Shown here one piece after another: positions 26,965-33,815 of a stretch of DNA of 64,000 nucleotides; the first letter of the stretch is position 1, and the number at the start of each line of letters is the position of its first letter. The stretch is from Bacteroidota bacterium. GTDB taxonomy: Bacteria; Bacteroidota; Bacteroidia; Chitinophagales; Chitinophagaceae. A program made the position numbers and the translations under genes. Under the pieces are notes generated by a model. The model had not been told where the DNA came from. It did no database searches and saw nothing but the letters and a program-made list of their open reading frames with translations. The stretch lies in contig JAUZNZ010000003.1 in NCBI GenBank assembly GCA_030706735.1, positions 62,001 through 126,000 on the forward strand. The letters are read 5' to 3'.

Positions 26965-26972
26965 TAGTTTTG
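26965..26972 (+). promoter_or_regulatory. -7 box of the divergent membrane-protein gene
   Basis: TAGTTTTG on the plus strand, then CCGC and the ATG at 26977, mirroring the opposite gene. Only 32 bases separate the two boxes, so their RNA polymerases would overlap and compete. Confidence 0.55.
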
Positions 26973-26976
26973 CCGC

Positions 26977-27438
26977 ATGTATACCGCCATAACAGTTCTG
27001 CATAGCATCCTGCGATGGGTCATTCTCATCCTGTCCCTGGTCGCCATATTTAGAAGCGCCGCCGGCATGTCTGGCCATAGGCCCTTTACCGCGGGGGATA
27101 AAAAGGTCGGACTATTTCTGATGATCTCCGCTCATACCACGCTGGTGGCCGGACTCTACCTGTGGTTCGTGGGTCCCTGGGGATGGAAGACGATCGAAAA
27201 TATGGGATGGGGCGCCATGATGAAAGATAATGTGGCCCGCTTCTATGGCATCGAACATACCATGGGCATGATCCTGGCGATCGTACTCATCACCCTGGGA
27301 AGGCGCGTTTCGAAAACGACCCTGCCCGATGGCGCTAAACATAAACGAACCTTTTGGTTCTACCTTGTCGCGCTGATTATCATATTGGCTTCGGTGCCCT
27401 GGCCTTTCCGGACCGGTATTGCAAGGCCATGGTTGTAG
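26977..27438 (+). CDS. Small four-helix membrane protein
   Basis: 153 residues with four hydrophobic segments (about 5-25, 44-64, 92-110, 126-144) and conserved-looking His residues (LHSILRW, SAHTTL, IEHTMGM). It resembles Bacteroidota proteins often labelled cytochrome b-like, although haem binding is not demonstrated; the His in helices 1, 2 and 3 would allow it. Monocistronic, followed by the long noncoding gap. Confidence 0.65.
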   Translation: MYTAITVLHSILRWVILILSLVAIFRSAAGMSGHRPFTAGDKKVGLFLMISAHTTLVAGLYLWFVGPWGWKTIENMGWGAMMKDNVARFYGIEHTMGMILAIVLITLGRRVSKTTLPDGAKHKRTFWFYLVALIIILASVPWPFRTGIARPWL

Positions 27439-27445
27439 TGGTATT

Positions 27446-27530
27446 GCACCTCCAAATTTCTGTGGAACTTATTTTCCGGTGCAAAACGTCTAATGTCTGG
27501 CACTTCATGCCAACGAGCCTCCAGCTCGTT
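27446..27530. repeat. Cluster of small hairpins, REP-like
   Basis: Just after the membrane-protein stop lie GCACC (27446-27450) with GGTGC (27478-27482), TGGCA-5-TGCCA (27498-27512), and AACGAGC-5-GCTCGTT (27512-27530), the last two back to back. Adjacent short hairpins of this sort resemble repetitive extragenic palindromes mobilised by REP-associated transposases, or the folds of a small RNA. No transposase gene is present in the window. Confidence 0.35.
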
Positions 27531-27579
27531 TGGATCCACGTGTAGGCGATATAGTCGTACGATGGGGAAGAAAATAAAG

Positions 27580-27626
27580 GCCGTCCCTGCCGAAAGTTTT
27601 CGGTTCTGGGACGGCTCAATTTTTTT
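27580..27626. terminator. Strong bidirectional terminator
   Basis: GCCGTCCC (27580-27587) pairs perfectly with GGGACGGC (27608-27615), with an inner CCGAA/TTCGG stem. On the plus strand it is followed by seven T (27620-27626); on the minus strand by CTTTATTTT. It can end transcription from the membrane gene and from any leftward transcript. Confidence 0.8.
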
Positions 27627-27719
27627 GTCAGGGCGATCATAAACGAGGTTTGTTCAGGATCATGGATAAATACTGGTCGGATACGTACTCCCGGGTTACA
27701 GCCCCTGGCATCTTTGGCC

Positions 27720-27955
27720 TTTTCTAGGATTTTTGGATCTCACGCCGCAAATTTGCGGATTCCACGCAGCTTCTACGGTTTTTTGGATCTGGACTGGTCT
27801 TTCAAAGGATGGTCTTGGGTTGGTCTTTCAAAGGATGGTCTTACGTTGGCTTTTCAAGGATGGGTCAGGGTTTTTCTGGACTTATTGGCTTTCTTAGGAT
27901 AGGGTCGGTTTTCGGATATTAAGGATTGGGTTGGTTTTCAGGATCTGGGTCTCTA
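27720..27955. repeat. Degenerate 26-bp tandem repeats, T/G-rich
   Basis: A block biased to T and G on the plus strand. Two 22-base copies are identical (27795-27816 and 27821-27842), period 26; a third (from 27847) keeps the period with small changes, and looser copies of TTGGnTTTTC..AGGAT continue to about 27955. A perfect 14-bp palindrome CCGCAAATTTGCGG (27745-27758) lies in the block. The short plus-strand ORF over it only mirrors the repeat and is not taken as a gene. Confidence 0.7.
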
Positions 27956-28039
27956 TGATTATTATTGCCTGATTTCTGATACAAAGATGGTCAACAAACA
28001 CCTGGTTTAGAAACTTTTTCGACTAAAAGGCCGATCCGT

Positions 28040-28067
28040 CCGACGAAAGCGCGATTTACCCGACGAA
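28040..28067. promoter_or_regulatory. LytTR-type direct repeat
   Basis: CCGACGAA occurs at 28040-28047 and 28060-28067, separated by exactly 12 bases. Two short direct repeats with a 12-13 base spacer are the known architecture of LytTR-domain binding sites (AgrA and ComE types). It sits 3 bases beyond the stop codon of the LytTR regulator gene. Confidence 0.5.
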
Positions 28068-28070
28068 CGG

Positions 28071-28799
28071 TCAGAGGATGTTCAGACGCTTGACCAATTC
28101 ATCCTTGTGGCCCTTGCCGATGGGGATCTGGTTACCCTGGAGGTAGATGGTATTGCCTCTTATATCGTCTATTTTATTTATATTTACTATGAAGGATCTG
28201 TGTACTTTAAGAAAGATCCCTCCATTCAGCTTTTCTTCCAGGTTCTTCAGGGTGCTATAGGTCATGTAATTCTTCCCCGCCGTCACGAATTTTACGTAGT
28301 CCCGCATGCTTTCAATGAAAAATATGTCATTCTTGACCAGTTTAACCAGCTTGTCCTCCGCCTTGATAAACAGGAATTCCATGTCGGGGGAAGGGACCTG
28401 GGGAGAGGTGGTGGTGGCCGTATGCACGATAGGAAGATCGGTAGGCACCGGCCTGGCTATCTTCTGCAGGGCTTCCAGGAACCGGTTGTAGGTAAAAGGC
28501 TTTTTCAGGTAGTCGCTGACATGGTATTGGAAGGCGTCGAAGGCGTACTCCGTCTTGGACGTGGTCAGAATGATCCTGGGAGAATAGGTCAGCCGGTCCA
28601 GCAGTTCAAAGCCCGTGGCGCCGGGCATCTCGATGTCGAGAAAGAGCAGGTCGACCTGGTCCTGTGCAAGGTACGCCAGGGCATCCTCGACATTCAGAAA
28701 ATGTCCCCGTACTTCGATCAGACCGCTTTTGTCGCAGAATTTTTTCAGAAAATCAGCAGCGATCTGGATATCCTCCACTATGATGCAAGTGATCTTCAT
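28071..28799 (-). CDS. LytTR-family response regulator
   Basis: 242 residues. Receiver domain 1-120 with acidic pocket E9/D10, phosphoacceptor D55 (LFLDIEMPG) and the LKKPF lysine; linker rich in Thr/Pro/Val (about 123-140); LytTR DNA-binding domain about 140-242 (FLFIKAEDKLVKLVKNDIFFIES, FLKVHRSFIVNINKI). Its ATG overlaps the stop of the HPt gene (ATGA), so the two are made together. Expected final acceptor of the phosphorelay encoded around it. Confidence 0.95.
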   Translation of the reverse strand: MKITCIIVEDIQIAADFLKKFCDKSGLIEVRGHFLNVEDALAYLAQDQVDLLFLDIEMPGATGFELLDRLTYSPRIILTTSKTEYAFDAFQYHVSDYLKKPFTYNRFLEALQKIARPVPTDLPIVHTATTTSPQVPSPDMEFLFIKAEDKLVKLVKNDIFFIESMRDYVKFVTAGKNYMTYSTLKNLEEKLNGGIFLKVHRSFIVNINKIDDIRGNTIYLQGNQIPIGKGHKDELVKRLNIL

Positions 28800-29194
28800 G
28801 AATCAGCGGCATTGAACAATTTCAAGCGGTCATATTCGGTCTCTATGATATTCCTTGCCTCTTCCTTCTTCTGAACCAGGACGCGATAACCGGCTTCGAG
28901 CCCGGAATACGACGTTTCGGAGCAGCTATTTTCAAACTCCTGACAAAGTTGCTGAATGTCGCTGAAGCCCACATATCCGAATAAGGTCTTGCACTTGTGG
29001 ATCGACGTTCTAAGGTTGCGGAGGTCCTGGTTCAAATAGGCCGTGTCGACATCCTTCCAGTAGTCGGGCAGGTCCCTGAGGAAGTCTTCAAAAACGATCT
29101 GCGCATATACGGCATCCCCATCGAACAATTCATCCAGGAAGCGGGCATCCAAATGCTGGTTGAAAACAAACTTGCCAGGCGTGGAGTCCTTCAT
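28796..29194 (-). CDS. Histidine-containing phosphotransfer (HPt) protein
   Basis: 132 residues from the ATG at 29194 (a TTG three codons earlier is less likely). It is a helical HPt domain with phospho-His H66 in SIHKCKTLFGYVGFSDI, where the usual H-x-x-K-G is H-K-C-K. It would shuttle phosphate from the receiver of the hybrid kinase (29775) to the LytTR regulator, which it precedes with a 4-base overlap. Confidence 0.85.
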   Translation of the reverse strand: MKDSTPGKFVFNQHLDARFLDELFDGDAVYAQIVFEDFLRDLPDYWKDVDTAYLNQDLRNLRTSIHKCKTLFGYVGFSDIQQLCQEFENSCSETSYSGLEAGYRVLVQKKEEARNIIETEYDRLKLFNAADS

Positions 29195-29333
29195 AGTGGG
29201 CAATTTTTAAAATACAGCTACGTTACTAATAGGTTATATGTATATTTTACGTCATCTTTTGGATGTATGAGCAATTGACTAGTAATTCCATACGAGAAAA
29301 GAGTCCAATTATTGTTTAAAATCCAATTTTGTT

Positions 29334-29774
29334 ATGAAAAAGTCAACCTCCTTTTCATTACTTCTCATTGCGTTTGCGGCAATGGTCTCTTTCCCCGCTT
29401 ATTCTCAGGCAAGATGCAGTTTACTTCAGGCAGCCAATCCAATGGCGATGACTCCTGCGTCGTCCGCGACCTCGTGGTTCGGCTTCATGGAACTGCCCTT
29501 CCTGTTCATATCCGTTTTTTTCGCCTTCCTGACCGCCAACTCTCTCAAAGGCGGCAAATTCGGAAAGGGAATGAAGCTGATGGCATGGGGGTTCCTGGTC
29601 ATGGCCGTCGGCCACCTGCATATGCAGATCGAACACTTTTATGGATATAATTTGTTTCAATCGCTGTTGGGCCAAACGTTCGGAAGGGTCGCCTGGTTCC
29701 TTGCCCTCATCCTTACCTGGGGCCTGACCGGCCTCGGATTCTATTCTATCTACAAATCGAGCAAGGGAGAATAA
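29334..29774 (+). CDS. Exported membrane protein linked to the hybrid kinase
   Basis: 146 residues: signal peptide (1-25), then three membrane segments (about 48-66, 78-98, 115-138). The second ends in GHLHMQIEHFYGYN, a His cluster (three His within seven residues) that could bind metal or haem. No known family recognised. The kinase GTG follows its TAA with no gap (TAAGTG), so translation is coupled; it is a good candidate for the membrane sensor or partner of the soluble kinase. Confidence 0.7.
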   Translation: MKKSTSFSLLLIAFAAMVSFPAYSQARCSLLQAANPMAMTPASSATSWFGFMELPFLFISVFFAFLTANSLKGGKFGKGMKLMAWGFLVMAVGHLHMQIEHFYGYNLFQSLLGQTFGRVAWFLALILTWGLTGLGFYSIYKSSKGE

Positions 29775-32108
29775 GTGAAAAATCTATTGCCTTTCAAAAA
29801 ATCCGCCCCCGTCCGACAGAAGGAGGAAGCCAACCGACAGTTGTTCCAGGGTCTGTTCGAATTCCTGATCAGGCAGATCTCTGATCCCGGGGAAGCAGAA
29901 CAGCTGATCCAACTCGGACACGATTCCTGTCATGCGGCGATCGAAGAAGTATTCCACACCTATTTGTTGTTCGAGAAATACCTGACCTCCTTCGAACAGG
30001 ACACGTATTATGACCGGATCACCCTTCGCGAAGGCATCCGTATGCGGTTCCCGGCCATTTTACAGGAACCGATCTTCCTCCTGCTTTTCGTCCCGGATGC
30101 CGAACAAAAGAATACCCTGGCCATCCAGTTCATCCAGGCCTTTCTCGATAACGCGGCCGAAAAATTCGGACGCGCCGGTGCAGGCTATTTTGAAAAAAAA
30201 TCCAGGGAACTGGAGGAACTCTATGCACTCAGACAGGATCCGGGATCCTACAAGCGCCTGCAGTCCCTGAGTTTTGAGGCTTTTCAATTCGTCAGCGCAA
30301 ACTACGGCGATGTACTGGCCGGAAAGATATTCGAACGTACCTACGACCTGTTCTCCGTCAAGTATAAAGAGCTGGAATTTTTCCCTCACCTGCTAACCCT
30401 GGTGCCCAAGAATATCGTCGGGAGACGTCACCTCGGGATATTCACCCAGGCCCAGATCGAGCAGGTATTCCTGGAAAAGCTGGCTGAATCGGAACAATTG
30501 AATATCGCCCTCGATCAGAAGATCAGGGAGAATGAACTGAACCAAAAGCTGCTGCGTAAGAACGAGGTCATGCTGTCCAGCGTTATCGCTTCGGCCCTGG
30601 ATGCGATCGTGATGATCAACCGCGACGGGAATATCATCAGATGGAACAAAGCCGCCCAGCGGATCTTCGGGTATGCCGAAGAGGAGGTGAAGGGTCTTGC
30701 CCTGGCCGACACCATTATCCCGCCGTCCTTCATGCAATCGCATGGCGCCGGCTACCGGCGGTTCCTTGCAGGCGGCAACAGCAATATCCTCAACCGGCGG
30801 ATGGAGTTGACCGGATTGCGAAAGAATGGGTCCGAGTTTCCGATGGAATTGACCGTTACGGCCATCCAACACGAAGAAGAGACCTATTTCAACGGGTTTA
30901 TCCGGGACATCTCCACGCGCAGGCAGCGCGAGGAAGAACTTGTGCAAATGAAAGAAAAAGCGGAAGCGGCCGCCAAGGCGAAGTCCCAATTCCTCAGCGT
31001 CATGAGCCATGAACTCAGGACGCCGCTCAATGCAGTGATCGGTATCACCCACTTATTGCTGCAAGCCCAGCCCAGGGAAGATCAGCAGGAAGATCTCCGT
31101 GCCTTGCAGTTCTCCGGAGAGAGCCTCCTCCAGATCATCAATGGCATTCTCGACTTCACCAAACTGGATTCGGGCAAGATCGAACTGTCGGCCATCGATT
31201 TCAACCTGCGCGAGCTCGTGCAGGGCCTATATCAATCATTCAGCTACAAGGCCAAGGAGAAGAACATCGTGTTTGACGTGGAATACGACGAAAAAATGCC
31301 ATTCATGGTCAGAGGAGACAGCTTCCGCCTTTCCCAGGTCCTGAATAACCTGATCAGTAACGCGATCAAGTTCACTCAGGAGGGCTCCGTTAAGCTGAAA
31401 GTGCAGATGGAGGAGAACAATGGGCAGTCGATCATCACCCGCTTTGCGGTAGTGGATACCGGCATCGGGATACCGGCGGATAAAAAAGACAAGATCTTCG
31501 AGCAATTCACGCAGGCCGACAGCGATACGACCAGGCTCTACGGCGGCACCGGCCTGGGGCTCTCCATTTCAGCCATGCTGGTGGAATTGATGGACAGCGC
31601 CATTTGTGTAGAGAGCGATCCCGGGATCGGCTCGAATTTTCATTTTACAGTGCAACTGCACAAGGCGCAAGCCGTGGAACTGCAGTCATCCGTGCCGCGC
31701 ATCGCAGTCAAGGATAACGAGGCTTTCCGCAACAAGCGGATCCTTCTGGCGGAGGACAATGCATTTAATGCAAATATTGCGCGCCGGTTCATTACCGGCT
31801 GGGGCGCCGAGATGGATGTCGTATTGGACGGACAGCAGGCGCTTGAGTTTGCTTTGCGAAAAAAATATGACCTGATCCTGATGGACATGCAGATGCCGGT
31901 CCTCGATGGGTTTGCCTGCAGCCGGGCGATCCGGAAACATCTGCCGGACATCCCGATCATTGCCGTGACGGCCTCGCCGAAAAATGAGATCATCGGGGAG
32001 ATCATGGCATGCGGCATGAACGACTTCGTTAGCAAGCCTTTCAAACCGAACGAACTGCGCAGCAAGATCCTGGAATTCCTGGCGACGCCGGATGCCCTCA
32101 GCGCTTAG
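29775..32108 (+). CDS. Hybrid sensor histidine kinase (PAS-HisKA-HATPase-REC)
   Basis: 777 residues, no signal peptide or membrane segment. Residues 1-220 are an all-helical domain I do not recognise, then a coiled coil (about 225-265), a PAS domain (266-390, DAIVMINRDGNIIRWNKAAQRIFGY), HisKA with phospho-His H412 (SHELRTP), HATPase (about 520-640; NLISNAIKF, DTGIGIP, GGTGLGLSI) and a C-terminal receiver with D704 (LILMDMQMPVLDG). It starts at GTG. With the divergent HPt and LytTR genes it forms a full four-step relay. Confidence 0.95.
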   Translation: MKNLLPFKKSAPVRQKEEANRQLFQGLFEFLIRQISDPGEAEQLIQLGHDSCHAAIEEVFHTYLLFEKYLTSFEQDTYYDRITLREGIRMRFPAILQEPIFLLLFVPDAEQKNTLAIQFIQAFLDNAAEKFGRAGAGYFEKKSRELEELYALRQDPGSYKRLQSLSFEAFQFVSANYGDVLAGKIFERTYDLFSVKYKELEFFPHLLTLVPKNIVGRRHLGIFTQAQIEQVFLEKLAESEQLNIALDQKIRENELNQKLLRKNEVMLSSVIASALDAIVMINRDGNIIRWNKAAQRIFGYAEEEVKGLALADTIIPPSFMQSHGAGYRRFLAGGNSNILNRRMELTGLRKNGSEFPMELTVTAIQHEEETYFNGFIRDISTRRQREEELVQMKEKAEAAAKAKSQFLSVMSHELRTPLNAVIGITHLLLQAQPREDQQEDLRALQFSGESLLQIINGILDFTKLDSGKIELSAIDFNLRELVQGLYQSFSYKAKEKNIVFDVEYDEKMPFMVRGDSFRLSQVLNNLISNAIKFTQEGSVKLKVQMEENNGQSIITRFAVVDTGIGIPADKKDKIFEQFTQADSDTTRLYGGTGLGLSISAMLVELMDSAICVESDPGIGSNFHFTVQLHKAQAVELQSSVPRIAVKDNEAFRNKRILLAEDNAFNANIARRFITGWGAEMDVVLDGQQALEFALRKKYDLILMDMQMPVLDGFACSRAIRKHLPDIPIIAVTASPKNEIIGEIMACGMNDFVSKPFKPNELRSKILEFLATPDALSA

Positions 32109-32602
32109 CCCCTTTTTCCCAACTCGATCACTTCGCAATCCCTCATCGCGGATCCATCGATCACGAGCCGGACAAGGGTTCGTACCTTATGCCAGCCCTG
32201 ATTGCCCGCAGCGCCGGGATTAATGTGCAGGCATTGCAGACGCTCGTCATACATGATCTTCAGGATATGGGAATGGCCGCAGATAAATAATTGCGCAGGA
32301 TCCGCGGACAATTCCTTTTTTACGGCGGGATTGTACTTTGGCGGATAGCCGCCGATATGCGTCATGAATACCCTGACCTCCTCGCATGTCCACCTTAATT
32401 TTTCGGGATAGCTGCCCCGGACGTCGCCGCCATCGATATTACCGAACACTCCGCGCAACGGGCGGAAGGCCTGTAACCGGGCGGCGACCTCCGCCGATCC
32501 GAAATCGCCGGCATGCCAGATCTCGTCACAGGATTCAAAATGCCTGAAGACAGATTCGTCCAGGAAATGATGCGTATCGGATAGTAGGCCGATTCTTTTC
32601 AT
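32105..32602 (-). CDS. YfcE/MJ0936-type metallophosphoesterase
   Basis: 165 residues with the binuclear metal motifs in order: SDTHH, HAGDFGS, GNIDGGD, HIGG and GHSHI. Family members hydrolyse phosphodiesters; substrate unknown. It converges on the hybrid kinase with a 4-base overlap and diverges from the homogentisate dioxygenase gene. Confidence 0.92.
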   Translation of the reverse strand: MKRIGLLSDTHHFLDESVFRHFESCDEIWHAGDFGSAEVAARLQAFRPLRGVFGNIDGGDVRGSYPEKLRWTCEEVRVFMTHIGGYPPKYNPAVKKELSADPAQLFICGHSHILKIMYDERLQCLHINPGAAGNQGWHKVRTLVRLVIDGSAMRDCEVIELGKRG

Positions 32603-32646
32603 CCGGGTAAATTACAATTTATTAACTTTATCCGAACGAGCGCATT

Positions 32647-33804
32647 ATGCCGCACTATCATACCCTGGGGACCATTCCCCATAAACGCCACACCCAATTC
32701 CGCAAGCCCGACGGCAAGCTGTATTCGGAACAATTGTTCTCTACAGAGGGTTTTTCCAGTGACTCTTCCCTGCTTTATCATTGTCACCCTCCCACGGAGA
32801 TCGTCCGGACCGACGAGCCCTATGATGTGTCACCGCGCATCGCGGAAGATAAAATGCTGAAGCATCGTAGTTTCGGAGGCTTTCGTATCCGGCCGGAGAA
32901 GGATTACCTGCAAAGCCGCAAGCCCATCCTGGTGAACAATGATTGTCATATCGTCCTGGCCGCTCCTCAGGAGAGCATGAAAGACTATTTTTACAAGAAT
33001 GCGGACGCAGACGAATTGATCTTCGTACACGAGGGAACGGGAGTGCTGCGGACCCTTTATGGCAACCTCGGGTTCGGCTACGGCGATTACCTGGTTATCC
33101 CGAGGGGCACCATCTGCCAGATCGAATTTTCCGGCCCGGATAACCGGCTGTTCATTGTCGAATCCTTCAGCCCGATCCGCTATCCAAAGAAATACCTGAG
33201 CCGTTACGGGCAACTGCTGGAGCATGCTCCGTATTGCGAGCGCGACATCCGCGTTCCGCAAAACCTGACGACAAAGGACGAAAAAGGAGATTTCCTGATC
33301 CGGACGAAAAAAAGGGGATCCATGTATGGCATTCATTACGGGCACCATCCCTTTGACGTGATCGGATGGGACGGCTGTTGTTACCCCTTTGCCTTCAGCA
33401 TCCATGATTTTGAGCCGATAACGGGCAGGGTCCATCAGCCTCCGCCGGTCCACCTGACCTTTGAAGGCAACAATTATGTCGTGTGCTCCTTCTGCCCGCG
33501 GCTTTTCGACTACCACCCCCAGGCCATTCCCGCTCCCTACAATCATAGCAATATCGACAGCGACGAACTGCTATATTATGTGGACGGAGATTTCATGAGC
33601 CGCAAGCATGTCACCCGGGGTATGCTCACCCTCCATCCCGGCGGTATTCCCCATGGACCGCATCCGGGCGCAGTGGACAAGAGCATCGGGGCCAAAGAGA
33701 CGAAGGAACTGGCGGTCATGGTCGATACTTTTCATCCTCTGAAGCTTACCGTGGAGGCCCTGGAGATCGAAGATCCGGGCTATACCATGAGCTGGGCCGA
33801 ATAA
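32647..33804 (+). CDS. hmgA: Homogentisate 1,2-dioxygenase
   Basis: Fe(II) enzyme that opens the homogentisate ring in tyrosine and phenylalanine catabolism. 385 residues, cupin fold: DELIFVHEGTGVLRTLYG and RGTICQIEF in the N-terminal half, and the metal region YNHSNIDSDELLYYVDGDF with HPGGIPHGPHPG in the C-terminal half. The next two genes follow within 11 and 5 bases, but they are not standard members of the pathway, and the 4-HPPD gene is not nearby. Confidence 0.93.
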   Translation: MPHYHTLGTIPHKRHTQFRKPDGKLYSEQLFSTEGFSSDSSLLYHCHPPTEIVRTDEPYDVSPRIAEDKMLKHRSFGGFRIRPEKDYLQSRKPILVNNDCHIVLAAPQESMKDYFYKNADADELIFVHEGTGVLRTLYGNLGFGYGDYLVIPRGTICQIEFSGPDNRLFIVESFSPIRYPKKYLSRYGQLLEHAPYCERDIRVPQNLTTKDEKGDFLIRTKKRGSMYGIHYGHHPFDVIGWDGCCYPFAFSIHDFEPITGRVHQPPPVHLTFEGNNYVVCSFCPRLFDYHPQAIPAPYNHSNIDSDELLYYVDGDFMSRKHVTRGMLTLHPGGIPHGPHPGAVDKSIGAKETKELAVMVDTFHPLKLTVEALEIEDPGYTMSWAE

Positions 33805-33815
33805 ATCATCCACAC

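Larger units (their letters stand above)
27571..27977 (-). ncRNA. Hypothetical leftward noncoding transcript over the repeat region
   Basis: The 27439-28070 gap holds no convincing gene. On the minus strand a -7-like CATCTTTG (complement of 27982-27989) has TTTC 20 bases upstream, with a LytTR-type direct repeat a further 26 bases upstream, and the strong terminator lies about 400 bases downstream. Together these outline a possible transcript of about 400 nt, carrying 26-nt repeats and no ORF of note. This is inference from signal order alone. Confidence 0.25.

Noticed and set aside
27380-27640. 86-codon minus-strand ORF over the hairpin cluster
   Set aside because: Begins inside the terminator region and ends inside the membrane-protein gene; its sequence follows the hairpins rather than a fold.
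27714-27902. 62-codon ORF over the 26-bp repeats
   Set aside because: The peptide just mirrors the DNA repeats (Trp/Phe/Gly), has no ribosome binding site and does not look like a protein.
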